Origin: Argopecten irradians
Lineage: Eukaryota > Mollusca > Bivalvia > Pectinida > Pectinidae
DNA length: 64,000 nucleotides
NCBI RefSeq assembly: GCF_041381155.1
Contig: NC_091138.1
Coordinates: 32,853,604 to 32,917,603, forward strand
Direction of reading: 5' to 3'
This document shows positions 48,011 to 61,290 of the stretch, in pieces (the first letter of the stretch is position 1; each line of letters begins with the position of its first letter). The notes below the pieces were generated by a model, which saw only the letters and a program-made list of their open reading frames with translations, made no database searches and had not been told where the DNA came from. The position numbers and the translations under genes were made by a program.

Positions 48011-49257
48011 TGTTACAAAACCAAGGTGAGGGACTGTGACGAGCCAAGCTAATCAAAATGGCTAATCACAGTTTAACGACAATTTTCCAAATAAAGATTA
48101 AATATATTTTGTAAAACTATAGATTTTAATGATATCATTACAATGTAATTACCTATATTCTGATTTTAGTGAACATTTAATCACAGTTTTTGTAGCAAAT
48201 ACGAAATGAAAACCATACGATTAAGCTCATTGCCTTTTGAACAACCGGGCCCTGGACAACTGTTCTAGTTTCAATTTTTGTAACGATGATTATGACCAGC
48301 AACATTGGTCTGTAAAATATGAGTATGCCAGGAACCTGGTAAACTAATTAATCAACGCAGGTCCGTTAATTACCATGCGACGGCCATTATCTGTCAATTT
48401 TATGTCCGGTAGTCAGTTGATGATATTTGTCACCTTCGCCTGGTTTTCGCCATATGTTACTGCTGTAGTACGGAAATCTATGGCCTGCTATGGTCAGAAG
48501 CAGCTATAAACTGCTGTGGGGTGTAATATGTCGGTGTATTTTGACCGTTTATTCCACTCTAGAAATCGATGAACATAATTGCCTGGGTCCCTTTGGGATT
48601 TTCTTTTGAAAATAAGATTATAAAGGCTCCAAGGTACACTGCAAATAAAATGGACATTGCATGTTGGCTAAATGAAGCTACACGCACAAGTTGTCATATC
48701 AGACAAAACATTATCGTCTATTAGAATTTACACGATTTTCTGGTTGTTTGTGTACTGCCCTGATCAAGCCTGCATCAGCGAGTGTATTATTGGCGTATAG
48801 TATTTCTGCAGAGATAACCATCTTGACTAGGAAGGTTCCGCAGAATCAGAAGACTCACAGGTACTTCGATACGGTTGTACTCTATATGGGACTACAAGCT
48901 TCGTAAAGGTAACAGCACTATTGCTTGTTAACGGAAGTACTGATCATGGGTACGCAAAGGGATCGATCCAGTTAGCTTGCAGTGCTATGACATAAATATA
49001 TACAATAGAAGCTGAAGTGCCATTCACTTTGTGAAACTCTCGTCAACACGGAAGTCTGCAAGCGTGGATTTTGCTATGTTGATGATACGAGAGCACTTCT
49101 ACTAAAAAGTGATGATGTTTGGTGGGATATAATCGTTGATAATAACGAGTGTCTCAGGTAAGTAAATCATATTTATTATCTTTGTACGACAACAAATGTG
49201 AATCTTTTATCTAAGAAGCAACATTGCAATTGCCTGTTTTACCATCTATATTAAATT
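48011..49257. other. Intergenic, no gene seen
   Basis: No supported feature. Confidence 0.4.
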
Positions 49258-49590
49258 TGACTGATCTTACCAACTAAATGGCAGTTAAACTTATCTTACC
49301 AACTGCGTGACTATGAAACTTATCGTACCAACTGCGTGATAATGAAACTTATCTTACCAACTGTGTGACAATTAAAGCAATCTTACCAACTACATGATAA
49401 TATAACCTATTTTACCAACTACTGTACGAAGTAATCAAACCTAATTCAACAACTACATGGTAATTAAACCTATCTTCCCAACTACGTGACAATTAAACCT
49501 ATATGTTACCAACCACGTGACAATGAAACATATCTAACCAACCACGTGCCAATTAAACCTTTAGTCCAACAACTCTGTCACAACTAAAAA
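49258..49590. repeat. Minisatellite, ~34-bp unit, ~9-10 copies
   Basis: Units read ATCTTACCAACTGCGTGAC, then AATTAAACCT, with variation in the ACGTG/CATGA part. Degenerate but regular in spacing. Confidence 0.85.
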
Positions 49591-50611
49591 TATGAAGCTT
49601 TATTACCAGACCTTTATGGCAAACAAATAGTTTTCTAATTCTTTGGCAAATTATTTATCAACTTTGTGTTTAATGAACAAATTTTACCAGTGTTGACAAA
49701 TGAAGCTACATATCAGCCCTGAGACAAATAAATCAACAAAACCTCAACATTTCGCGGATAAGCTAGGATCTGTTATAATTGGTATATAGAGGGTATATGT
49801 AAACTGCTTATCAAAATAAAATAATAAACTCGACGAAATATCCTTACAACATGATTGGAATTATGTTCAATTTTCTTGTTTGTTTTTAAATATTTCAGTA
49901 CCGCCTATGGGGATCGTTGTAAAATAATCACCTTTAGATACGAAATGTTCCTAAGTGGTTTGATCGAGTTATCTCTGCATTAAACCTTGCTATCTTTGTT
50001 TAGGTCGACTAGCCTACTCTCTATCCTATAAACATGTCTCACTCTTCGGAGAGATAATTTTCCAGATAGTTTGTGTTTATTTTGAAAACAACTCAATAGA
50101 TCAAATAACAATGAAGCAAAAGGAGACATAAAAATACACATTCACGTGCGGTAGGGGTCAGGGAGGGGTGATGCGTGCAGGGGTAAATACGGCGCCCTCG
50201 ATGCATGCGATCGTCATGAAATATGTATCCCAAGTAGATGTTGGGCCAGTGAAAAGAAAGAATTAACCGAATACTATCTCGTCCACTTAGCGTGGTCAGG
50301 CAGTTGTACTTATAGTATAATTCATACCCTTTAACTCGTAGGAACACTTATCATTCGTTAAAATGCAATTTCACCGGTAATCAACAAACACCTACGAAGC
50401 AGCAACAACAAGTGCCGCCATATATCTTACAAACTGTAGTAAATCATTTTTACAGCCACTGCACCCACAGGAAAAGAAAATACCCAGTCCAACTTATTTG
50501 CCATTACTGTAAGAACTGAATATAAACCTGTTTTGTGAGGGAAATGACTATAAATTATTACTTGTAGCTCCTATAGGAAACATGGTACAAAATATCATAC
50601 ATTTATTGACT
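49591..50611. other. Intergenic, no gene seen
   Basis: No supported feature. Confidence 0.4.
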
Positions 50612-50765
50612 TAGTTTGAGGTCAACATATGCTATGTTAAAGCAGAGAACCGAACCGTACCGTTGTCCAAGACCGACGGCTGCGTTGAACTAGGAGACCA
50701 AACTGTTGTCTGAGACAGACGAAAAAAAGTCTGCGGGTTAAATATAAAATAGGTTGACCTCAAAC
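50612..50765. repeat. Element with 14-bp inverted termini
   Basis: GTTTGAGGTCAAC at 50613 and GTTGACCTCAAAC ending at 50765 bound about 154 bp of non-coding sequence. MITE-like; no second copy seen. Confidence 0.45.
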
Positions 50766-52617
50766 ACGTACAGTCTGCAAACGTTTCTATTATATCATTT
50801 ATGGCAAAAAAACACAATTTCGCTCACGGATATACGTATGCATTGTGCCAATTTTGCTTAAAAATACATTGGAATATATTCAACAAGATACGATTTACGA
50901 ATTTGTTAATTAATAAAGATATATATAACAAAACATTTGTATGCACACATGTTCCCAACTGTTTTCTTCGACATTCGGTCTCAGACATCAGTTTGGTCCC
51001 CAGGGTTATGATAGCACACGTTGGCTCCAAACTCAGTTAACAAATGTATATAATGTGTTATAATTACATTAAATCAATCCCTTATGACCGTCTTATCCTA
51101 CTGATAACTTTACTGTGATGTATAAACATTACACGCCTAGCGTACTCTGTACGTTGGTTTTCTGTGGAATGGTCCCCACTTATGTAATTAGATTAATATT
51201 CTGTGAAGTTAAGATGCATCTAATGAAAGGGCAGCTGAAAACAGCCTGCTTATTTCTTGGAACAAAAGAGTGATACTGAGTATGTTCTCAAATAAAATGT
51301 GTTTTTTGAAAACGTTACTTCCCTTCAACTGTTTAATGGATCTGGTTTTGGATACCTTTCAGCCAAAAATATAAGAGTATGAAGAGGGCATATGAATCGC
51401 TCCGTGCATATGCCACAGACAAACAGCCAATGTAAACATCATTAATTACCATCGAATTGAATAACCACAGAACACAAGACATTCTACATTTGGTTCTTTC
51501 ATCTTAATACACATTGTAAGAACAAAGCGGCCGGATTTGTAATTGCGTTAAGGACTTAAAAATGTTAACTAAGTTTAGTGGGTTTCAGATGTAGAAAATG
51601 CAACATGAATGCATTCCACATGTGATAAAGGGTAACAATGAAGTGTGTAACCTGTTTATCCGGTTATGTAAACATGTACAGTAATTCCTGCGGGAAAACT
51701 CGGTGTATTTATAACTCTACATGGAATAGCGGTTGATTGCTCAGAGATTGAGTTTAATACAATGGGCAATTCTTTAGGGAATAATTAAAGTCATCGATGA
51801 GAGAAAAAAAAGAGTCGTTTAATTTTGTGGAAGGGATATTTATACTGTTTAATGTTTAATTTTGTATTTAGCGTTGACATCCAGTGCACACTATCGACAT
51901 CACGTTTGCCGTTGGAACTTAGTTACAATATTATAATACATATACTGTATGTGTATACTATTTTTGAGTTAGATAATATAAAATTATGTTGCATTTTTGT
52001 GTAGATTTGGGAAATATGAAATAACTTTGAAATTTAGCGTAGTTATCGCGTTAGAGAATATGAAATAGCATTTATCTTGTGTAGTTCTGGAAATATGAAA
52101 TTATATTGCAGTTTAATAAGAGGGTTCGAAATCACATTGAATCAAATAGAGTTTTGGAGTGATTCCATCGCATTTTTTTGTAGAATGTGAATCAGAATCT
52201 TTAGGTGTATGTTTGTACCTGTTCTCTTCTGTTTATCTTGAATTTCAACTTATTCAAGTGAAGCGAACAATATACGTTAATGATTAACTTATCTGACATC
52301 ACCAATGTTGTCATATCTATCATTCGTATCGTTAACAACAGGATATGGTTTTTTGTTGACGAGGCCATCTATCTGTCACTTTCTGTGAACATCATATAAT
52401 GTGTTACCATTGTTTTGCAAATCGCTCCTCGCTAAATAGTCCATGAACTGAACAGGCAGCACCAGGTCAGATGAGAAATAGTTATGATCTAATTTCCTGT
52501 TGCCGAAGACTTTTCTTCGTTCAATTTTCATAATGAATACTGTAGTTTAAAGTATGACTTTTAATGCGCTTCATAATCAATTTATTGAGGTGGTTAAATG
52601 TTCATTAATCACTATTT
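50766..52617. other. Intergenic, no gene seen
   Basis: No supported feature. Confidence 0.4.
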
Positions 52618-52779
52618 AAGCATTGGACGTCTTTCAGTTGGCATTTAATAGCCAATATAAATGTCAACTGGACAGAGGCGAATTCCATGAAGCGCGCTAG
52701 CACTTCATGTTGGATTTGCCTCCGTCCAGTTGGCATTCATATTGACAATGAATGCCAACTGAAAGACGTTCAATGCTTA
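52618..52779. repeat. 162-bp terminal hairpin of element C
   Basis: Arms include AAGCATTG, ACGTCTTTCAGTTGGCATT and CAACTGGACAGAGGC, with inverted partners. Small internal loops make it less perfect than A and B. Confidence 0.83.
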
Positions 52780-53028
52780 TATTTACATTTGACTATAATT
52801 TTATGTTGAAATATCAAAGGATTTTGCGTCTATAATGAATTAATCATTCGTTATCGTCAAGGATGGACCAGTCATATGAATAGCCGTTTTCCGTGATGTC
52901 TGGCACGACAATTGTGACGTCACAATGATAATGACGTCATGATAAGCGATTGAAGTTCATAGTCTATATGACTGACAACTGCGCTTGGTAAGGTTTCATA
53001 GTAGGACTGTAATGAAAATGTAAATATA
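52618..53028 (-). mobile_element. Helentron-like non-autonomous element C with terminal hairpin
   Basis: Read on the - strand it starts TATATTTACATTTTCATTAC (from 53028) and reaches the inverted box TCAAATGTAAATATA (about 52778-52792). It ends in a 162-bp hairpin (52618-52779) with apex ATGAAGCGC, loop GCTA, GCACTTCAT at 52687-52708. The layout is the same as elements A and B at half the length. It includes two TGACGTCA-like sites near 52915-52940. Confidence 0.72.
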
Positions 53029-53388
53029 ACTTGATAAGTGCATGCAATGTATATGTTTTTTTGTGTCTAGACTTGCTGAAAAAAGTAAATTATGCAAAAC
53101 CCCGGTAATTGTAAAGCAGTTCTCATCTTAATATAGTGATACGACGCGCTTCTGAACATGTAAATTGCAAAGTCTTCTGCTGTCCTAAAATTTGATTATT
53201 TTCTTTTCAAAGGTCAAAATAGTTTTCAAGACATCTTCCGTTCCAATTTTAGACTTTTATTTTATCTGTCGAAGTCTTTATGACTTTTTCCTTTTCGCCA
53301 TGATATATGAACTCTAAGTCTGGTATGGATCCAGGAGTCGTATGCTATTGCTTTGTTATTTTTTATCTTTGTTTTTTTTGGTTTTGTA

Positions 53389-53613
53389 AGTGGTCCGCGA
53401 TGGCCGAATGGTTAATATGTCTCGACATATTACCACAAGCCCACCACCTCTTGGTCGCGAGTTCGAATCCCACGTGGGGCAGTTGCCAGGTACTGACCGC
53501 TTGTTGGTGGTTTTTCTCCAGTTACACCGACTGTCTTCCATCAACAAACCTGGCACGTCCTTATATGACCCTGGCTGTTAATAGGACGTTAAACTAATAA
53601 ACCCAACCCATTT
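53389..53613 (+). mobile_element. tRNA-derived SINE
   Basis: The head resembles a class II tRNA (Leu/Ser type): A-box-like TGGCCGAATGG at 53401 and B-box-like GAGTTCGAATCC at 53459-53470, the pol III promoter layout. The body has GGTGGTTTTTCTCC, CTGGCACGTCCTTATATGAC and CTGTTAATAGGACGTTAAAC, ending in AATAAACCCAACCCA. About 225 bp. Copies of the 3' part lie at 46767-46890 and 42640-42690. Confidence 0.82.
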
Positions 53614-55887
53614 TGTTTTTACTTTACGTTCAGGTTAAATTCTGCACCAACATTCGCAACTACAACATACAAAATAACTAAGCAGTATATACGGTATACG
53701 TCAACGAACAATGATCAATATCTATTGGTCATACCTATATAACGTGGGAAATCGAGCTACTTAACTGATCAGAGATAAATGGTAATAACAACTGTGTTAC
53801 AACTGTGTACAGGATTTGTTTACTAAACCCATAAAATTGTAAAATAACCAGTATTGATGACCATTGTAGCATTTGATTGTGTTAACAACTTAATCCAGGT
53901 GACCGCAGCTTCGCCCATCTCTTTTTAAACACTTTAGGCCATATCGCCTTTCCGACACTGTCCAGTTTAAAAAGACTAGACAGATATATGGTTTAATTCG
54001 CGCTGGACACTGCCCAGTTTATACGAGAACGAAACACTTATTTGGGCAATCTATCACGGCTATCCTTGGTCCTAACGTTGGTAACGTCTCGTGTTTCTTT
54101 TACACCAGCTTACTGCTTTTATTCTACGTTGGGTAAGTAGAATTGATGACTATCTCGATAGCTTGTTAGAACATTGGGGTCAGTCTGTCCGACCAGAGGG
54201 CCCTGGCTGGTTAAGTAACGATGGCCATATTAATTTGTCTTTGATAATATCTGTGACATTGCTGGCAAACAATCTTTGGTGGGTTAATGGGCTCTCCCCG
54301 TACGGTCTATAGAGCATCGGGTCTTATTTGTAATTTGTCAGAAAAAAGAGCCTGTTGGTCACGAATTTCACAGATGAATAACCGAACACAGTATCCCAGC
54401 CTATAATTTGTTCAGATCGGCTTTCCTCCTGTATTCGGTGTATTGCAGATATAATGTTCATGTCGTTTAATAAGAACTTGTTTCTAACCATAATTTTGCG
54501 TTTGTCTCTCGGGAACTCTACCGATTCCTGTGATTCTATCAAAACACTTCCGGTTTTCCATGCCACGGGATTGTGTCCTTCGACAGAAAATTGGTTCCAT
54601 GTCTGCGGGGCGCTGCAATGCGACATTATTATGTATACAATAGTTGTCCTTGTCTATGTTGTTGAACGATACATAGGATGTAATCCTGTCATTACTAGTC
54701 AAGTTTAACATCGTATATCAATCTTATGAAAGTCAGTTTTTTAATATATCAACAATTTCAGGAGATCTTCCTACGTGCACAAACTCAGAGTCATGTTGGA
54801 TAATAGTTTTCAACAGGTTTGTGTACAACATTTTGAGTTAAACAAACCATTTGAGATAATTGTACTTTAAATAATTTTATAAAACAAAAAAATCATTAAA
54901 TTTTTGTTTTTGTAGTCTTAAAAGCGCTTGTAAATTCCTAAATGTATTTTTTGATAGACGTTATCTGTTCGTATCATCATGTCGTCAAACCTTAATTACT
55001 CCTGTGTGATATTAAATTGTGGTTGAGTTCATTTACATTGAACAATTTCCGTTACCACAACTATATGACCAAATTGGTTACTTGAATGGTTAGTATGCAG
55101 ATAGCGCTTGCCTTTCAGGAAGGCCTGGTGTGGTTATTCTGGTTTCCGTACAAATCTGTGTGTAAAATGAGGAAATGTTCAGCATATAATCATGTCAGTA
55201 TTCTTGACTTTGATTATAACAGAACCTCAAACATGTCTTGGAGCAATGACAGATTTACATAAACCGTATTTTATAATCGATATCATATTACAACACGATG
55301 TACTGTAAATCGCTTTATTTTAGCGAGATAAAAATTTTCTCATAATTTCGCGAGGCAGCTGGAACGGGAATTCAAATTTTGACATTAACGGAGATTCGTT
55401 TGACATGGATCTATAGTGCCATGATAAAACTAACTGGGGAAATTTGTATTTCACCTGCACAGTTAAAGTATAAAAAAGTACAAATCTACACAATGCCACA
55501 GAAGTACACTCAGAGCAACTCACTTCCACGGACACTGCAATGACTGACAATACCTGTTTTCCCTGTTTTCCGTACAATTCGGCATTGGCACTAATACTGA
55601 TAGACGCTAGCAATCATTTTTTAAGTATTGTTTTTTGTATATAAATAACACTTTCCTGATTCTTAGGGACAAAGGGATGTCTCCTGAACAGTGACATTGT
55701 ATTTTTTCAGAATGTATCGGCAACATACTGAATTCCTAATATGTAAAAACCGATTCATACCTGTTCTCCGACTTTCTGCCCAGTTTACCTCTGTTATTTC
55801 ATTCATTTTGAAGGCATAGAAAGTAGGCTTATATTGTATAGAAACATTCACTAACACTGATACATGTTTTTATGTCTCCCTCCCCCC
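53614..55887. other. Intergenic, no gene seen
   Basis: Several 60-100 aa open frames on both strands (for example 54324-54711 and 55320-55613) without recognisable domains. Confidence 0.4.
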
Positions 55888-55935
55888 TAACCACCCCCCC
55901 CCCCCCAAAAAAAAAAAAGAAAAAAAAAACAACCA
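55888..55935. repeat. Homopolymer C then A run
   Basis: A CCCCCC-rich segment runs straight into an A-rich segment. Low complexity. Confidence 0.85.
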
Positions 55936-56799
55936 AAAGAAAAACCAAAAAGTCAAAATAAAAAACAACAACTATTACATTTATCTATGTGATGAAATGG
56001 AAAAAAAAACGCTCACGGAAATTTCCTTCCTTTGTTTCCTTGGAAAAAAACCCGCAACAGAATAAATTGCTATTCTCTCCCTTTATATAGAAGCAAAATG
56101 TCAATGTGATTCCCCTCCCTATAATGGACCATAATTTTCAATGATCGTTTTTTTCTAGAAGTAACGTTGTTTTATAAATGCGATATGTATCGACGCAAAG
56201 TGAATGGAACCCACACCATTAAATAATAAATGTAATGTATAAACACAAAGTGAATGAAAAAGTCAAATACCATTAGTCTCGTAATTAAAAGCTCAGTAAA
56301 ATAGCACTCTCCATTAAAATCAAAACATTACCGCAGAAACTGTATTACTATAACCAAATATAGAAAAAATAGATTAAGTCCTGGTTATCAAGAGGACCTG
56401 GTTTAATGTTGGCATTTAAGTCCCGGCCATTTGTTACGCATTCAGAACATCGCATCTGCATCGTTTCCGTAGAAATCAATCTTATATGTAACTTGATACG
56501 TCAGTGCTTATAATTTTCTTAGTATTGATAAAAATGATCATATACCGCGGAGATTAATGTGAAAGCTGACAGACAGCTATCGTAAAAGTTTTGATACTTC
56601 AATATATAATTAGGTTGTTATGGTAACTTTGGGACATGAAATGTTTTAAGGGAGTAGGGCTTTTAGCCAGTCAGTTTATAGGTTCTAAAAGTGCAACTTT
56701 GTCTGGTTGGGTTTCATATACTGATGATATAAAACTTTGGTGATTTAGAACTCTCTCTTCATATTATGTAAGTCTTCCTTTACAAATGTGTAATTACAT
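55936..56799. other. Intergenic, no gene seen
   Basis: No supported feature. Confidence 0.4.
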
Positions 56800-56872
56800 A
56801 TTCCGTCTTTGCATATTACAGAATTATATCCCTTGCGGGAAGGTATCGGTAGTGACGTCATTATCTCCCTTT
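56800..56872. mobile_element. MITE family M1, truncated copy 3
   Basis: ATTCCGTCTTTGCATATTAC through GTGACGTCATTATCT matches the left half of the family; the right half is missing. Confidence 0.72.
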
Positions 56873-57994
56873 CAGTGATTGGTTAGTGGGTAGCATATTG
56901 GTAATTGGCAACAAATGACCATGTCTTCTACAATCCCCGTAAGTTTCAATAATAATGATTGCTTTCGCTATTAAAGATTGAAAGTCATAATACCTAATCG
57001 ATATTAAATATCGAACCTCGCAAGAGATACACCTACTCGCCATTGAAGATCGAATGTAAATTTCGCAAACGCTGCAACCGAAAAAGTACGAATATTTTTT
57101 GCGTGGAATGTGGAATACTTGAATATACACTAATGCTAATAACAAATTGAAACACGTGAATTACTAGTAATATTATTAGTAAGGGGTCTAATTTCAAAGT
57201 AAATTACAAAATTACGTCACAAGGTTTTATCACATTATGAATCCTCGCAACGTTTAACATGTGGCACATTGAATAACTTTGTTATGTCTTCTTAAGCCTG
57301 TTCGAGTTCATATTTTACTACCTGTTAAGCATGGCTTTGATGAGTACGATAAAATAGATTCTAACTCAAATCCCTCTTATCCAGACTTTGTACGAGGGTT
57401 TCCCGTCGTAATCACGCCGGTGTGCTATACATTGATGTTGATATGAGTTTGATATTTGTAAGAACCATGCCCTTATTTTATGATGTATTGTATGTCAGTG
57501 GTTGCGTTTTTATGACGATTTATGATTTAATAATTCAAGCAACATCTGCAAAAGTAATGAAAATTATACGATAAACAGAATGCTGTCTTGTAAAGGAAAG
57601 CAGGCGTGGCAATGCTTTAGCCGTCGATGTTAAGGTTTATATCGCTTCAGAACAAGGAAAGGGACGAAAATAACTAAAATTATGTAAGTTTAATACAAAT
57701 TGATACACATCTCGGACAAACCAGATGCGTAACATATTAATATAACCATTACTTATCAAACATTAAATAAATAAACCTTGAAAATATTACTTCAGCTTTG
57801 TTTTTGCTTCAAACAGCAACATATATTCATCTGCAATAAATCAACTATAACACATCAAAGGATAAAACTGCATTATGTTTTTATTTGTTAGCGCCAAATG
57901 CAATATGGGAAATATGTACCATGCCGTGCGTACATGCAATTCAAACCATAGATTGTCTTCTTCCTAACGTCTCTTCTGACACCTCTTCACTTGA
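56873..57994. other. Intergenic, no gene seen
   Basis: No supported feature. Confidence 0.4.
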
Positions 57995-58285
57995 GTTTAG
58001 CGCTCATCAATGTGATGAAGGTACTGGGTTCTGTCCTCTGATCGAGACACACCATGTCTATAAAAGTGGTAGTTTCTGCTCCTGCTTGGCGTTTAGCATT
58101 AATGGAGTGGGACGACTGGTTTTCCCGTTGGCAGTATAATATAACAAAGTGGGATGTGCTGTTCGGTGTTTCTGGTGGAAAGCTTCAGTGAGATAGCACT
58201 ATAAAACGGACAAGAGTTCCATTTATTACAAAGAGATACAACACGAACATACTGCAGCCTCCCAAACCTTACAAACTTTTACACA
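57995..58285 (+). repeat. SINE-like family S1, longest central copy
   Basis: Ordered blocks: CTGGGTTCTGTCC, CGAGACACACCATGTCTATA, AAAGTGGTAGTTTCTGCTCC, GGAGTGGGACGACTGGTTTT, AGCACTATAAAACGGACAAG and GATACAACACGAACATACTG. It serves as a reference for the fragments elsewhere. Confidence 0.75.
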
Positions 58286-60337
58286 CGCAGTTAATTTTAA
58301 AATGACACTGGAGGCCAAACCTAATTAACCAAATTAATTACAGATAGTTATGTTATGTTTTATTGTTTTAAGGAATAAACGACATTTTGTGTAACATTAT
58401 AGGAATAGGACAAGCGTTTTGTGTAACAAATCTTCCTTGACGTCCAGGCGTCCAATCCTTGATTGGTAAATAGTGGCATGGGCATAGCAAGTCAACAAAC
58501 CACAAACTAAATCTGAATTGTATGCCTAAATGAATCCCAACTGTGTAATGACAAGTATTGAATGACAAACTTATCTTAAATGTATTATTTTCATACTCTA
58601 AACTACCATAAACGGTAAAACATCTCTTCTAGTTAATTGATGATAGGTCTTGCCTGGCAGTTGGAGAAGCATGATCTATGTTAGGCATATAGCTTGGTCG
58701 TTTGAGAGCCATGACCTAGCTCGCAAAATTCCCTCCTTTAAAAGCATTAATGTTACCGCTAATATTGACGTAGTTATCATTGCCTACAGCCCCCTTTTCT
58801 TTACTACTGCTAGCAAGGTGAGCGTATATATGGTTTGTGAACTGGGTTATTGGTTTAATGTCGCTGGCATTTTCATGTTTATTCGCATGCTTCTAATTCG
58901 AATGAAAATAACCACACTACCTTTCTCCTTTGATGGTCTGTCAAATTATGCATACATGCGTCAAACTTTACAAATATTCACAAAACATTGATATTTCAGC
59001 TTACAAAAATCGATCATTAAGATCGTATACGGGATGTTTCATTGTCGAGGCTTCAAATCACCCAAAGGTCTGTGATAATGAAATGTTATGTCATCGAAAC
59101 ATTTTAGACACGCTTGTCAGCAAAGACCATAAAGAGCGACGTTGCCATATATCACTAAAATTTGGTTTGATTATTTTTGTCTCTACTACATGTCTGATTC
59201 TAGAGTTTAAAACTAGGGGGAGAAAACTAGTAAAGAACTTCTGAGAAAGTCTTATCAGCAACTTAGGGTCTGGTGGCCAGTCTACCATATATACTGCCTA
59301 TTTAATATCGATGGCAAGTTTATTAAAGAACGTGTCATGTATCGGAGGTCAAAATACCAGCAGAACCCAAGGCTGGTTTCGAATGTGTTACCAAGAGGTA
59401 GGTGGTTAGTGAAGATGTGTCGGGACACCTGAACTATTCGTCCATCGCGGTATCATAGAGGTATTGGATGGCAGATTGATGCAGTGCAGGGCCAGCTATT
59501 GTTCCATGTATGGTATATAAGCTTTCGGGCTATTTTAGCCTTTGTTATCAGTCTGTGCGAATTCAGCTTCCGTGGTATTATTCACTGAAGGAGACAATTC
59601 ACCATTATTTACTCGTCGTGAATACAATCGATATCAGGTGTTGAATCAACTGCTTAGATATTTTCAGACGAGTACGCTATCCGTGTCCTATTGTCTATCT
59701 TACCCGATTTTTATAATGATAGATGATAAATTGAATATTTTACTATTGAGCTCGACACATATTTGTTTAATAGATTTCCAACTGTACTGCTTCATATTTT
59801 CAAAAAAAAAAAATTATATTCAATTCAATTCAATTCCATTCTTTAATGCTCTTTTACAATTACATAATAATTCAACGGCAATGTATATTCAACAGAACAG
59901 AAAAATAACATGAACAAATATAAAAATTGGAAGTATGGTTGGTATATTTGAGTATGATGTTTCGATTAATTTGATAATTGAAGAAAAAGTGACTTTCATC
60001 TTTAATTTTATTGCAGACATTGCAAAGTCTTTGATAACGTGGAATGTTTTTTTAAGTGACCGCTGGCAATCTCTATATATTTAATCAATGACTACTATAT
60101 ATTGTCCAATTGATAACTTCTAATCAACTAGAAACACGCACCAACACCACATTACATAAGAGGAGGCTGTTAACCATTCAATCTGGTTTCGACTTCATAA
60201 GCAAGCAGCCCCGTAGCACACATTACCGTTTCTTTTATTAACAAAGAAACACCTAATACTTGGATCATATCTTCACAAACAATTTTTATGGACAAAAAGT
60301 GTGATTTGGTATATTTATCTAATTTATCGATATGGTC
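58286..60337. other. Intergenic, no gene seen
   Basis: Open frames of 104-123 aa at 58650-59244 and 59542-59913 have no recognisable domain or exon signals. Confidence 0.4.
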
Positions 60338-60362
60338 CACCCCCTCCCCCCCCCTCCCCCAC
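60338..60362. repeat. C-rich low-complexity tract
   Basis: CCCCCTCC-type runs, followed at 60405 by a short CCAACCAACC stretch. Confidence 0.7.
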
Positions 60363-60443
60363 CCTTAATGGCAATAGCTTTTGATATGACGTTTAGTATA
60401 ATCAACAAACCAACCAACCAATATCATAAACTTTAAAAATACC

Positions 60444-60630
60444 ATTCCGTCTTTGCATATTACAGAGTTAGCTCCCTTGCGGGTAGGTATCGATTGTTAC
60501 GTCATTATTTTGTGAGCGCAATTCACGTCGTTTTCTCCGAAAAGTATGGCGTTAAGCTCACAAACACATGATGTCACACTCAATCCCTACCTACAAGGCC
60601 AGATAACTCTGCAATATAAAAATACAAAAT
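60444..60630. mobile_element. MITE family M1, copy 4
   Basis: Full-length copy with ATTCCGTCTTTGCATATTAC at the left and an inverted partner at the right. Very similar to 9188-9374. Confidence 0.8.
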
Positions 60631-61004
60631 TAGTAATGGATATGATAACGTCCAAGATGAAACTTTTAGTTACCTGTTATTAATTTTCTGTACTAACATT
60701 TGCACTTAACTATTCATATATAGACAATCTGAGGAATTATGTATGGGCGCAATCTAGTGATATTATGTATGTATGTAGATCTCTGGCGCTGGTGAACAGA
60801 TGCAACTTTATAAATTAATAGTATACTTTATCACGGTTAAAATAAATATCTTGTAGAATAAAGGAATCAGATGCAATTTACATCTGTATCACTTTAAAGA
60901 TACATTTTAAATAATTTGCCAAAGTTTACAAGCAGCTCTACAAAGGCTAAGTTGCAACAGCAAGGCATTAAGTCATATTAACTTCTTATCAAATTACTTC
61001 CATG

Positions 61005-61290
61005 GTCAACAAAATTATGGTAACGATTTATATGCAGACAAAGTATAGCTAAATTTACGCTACATACACCTAAACATACTTCGACATGAAACAAATTAAA
61101 TGTTCAACAACATTATGGTAACGATTTACATGTATATGCAGACAAAATATCGCTAAATCTACACTACATACACCTAAACATACTTCGACATGAAACAAAT
61201 TAAATGTTCAACAGCATTATGGTAACGATTTATATGCAGGCAAGATATCACTATATTTAATTTACATATACACCTTAACATATCTTACGT
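61005..61290. repeat. Tandem repeat, ~100-105 bp unit, 3 copies
   Basis: Units share ATTATGGTAACGATTTA, TATGCAGACAAA, CATACACCTAAACATACTTC and GACATGAAACAAATTAAATG. The third is shortened and diverged. Confidence 0.85.

Noticed and set aside
53394..53475. Functional tRNA gene
   Set aside because: A-box and B-box are present but the arms do not fold into a proper cloverleaf by eye, and a SINE body follows directly.
58650..59244. Overlapping open frames of 113 and 104 aa
   Set aside because: No domain, no splice context and no start context; likely chance in a low-stop stretch.
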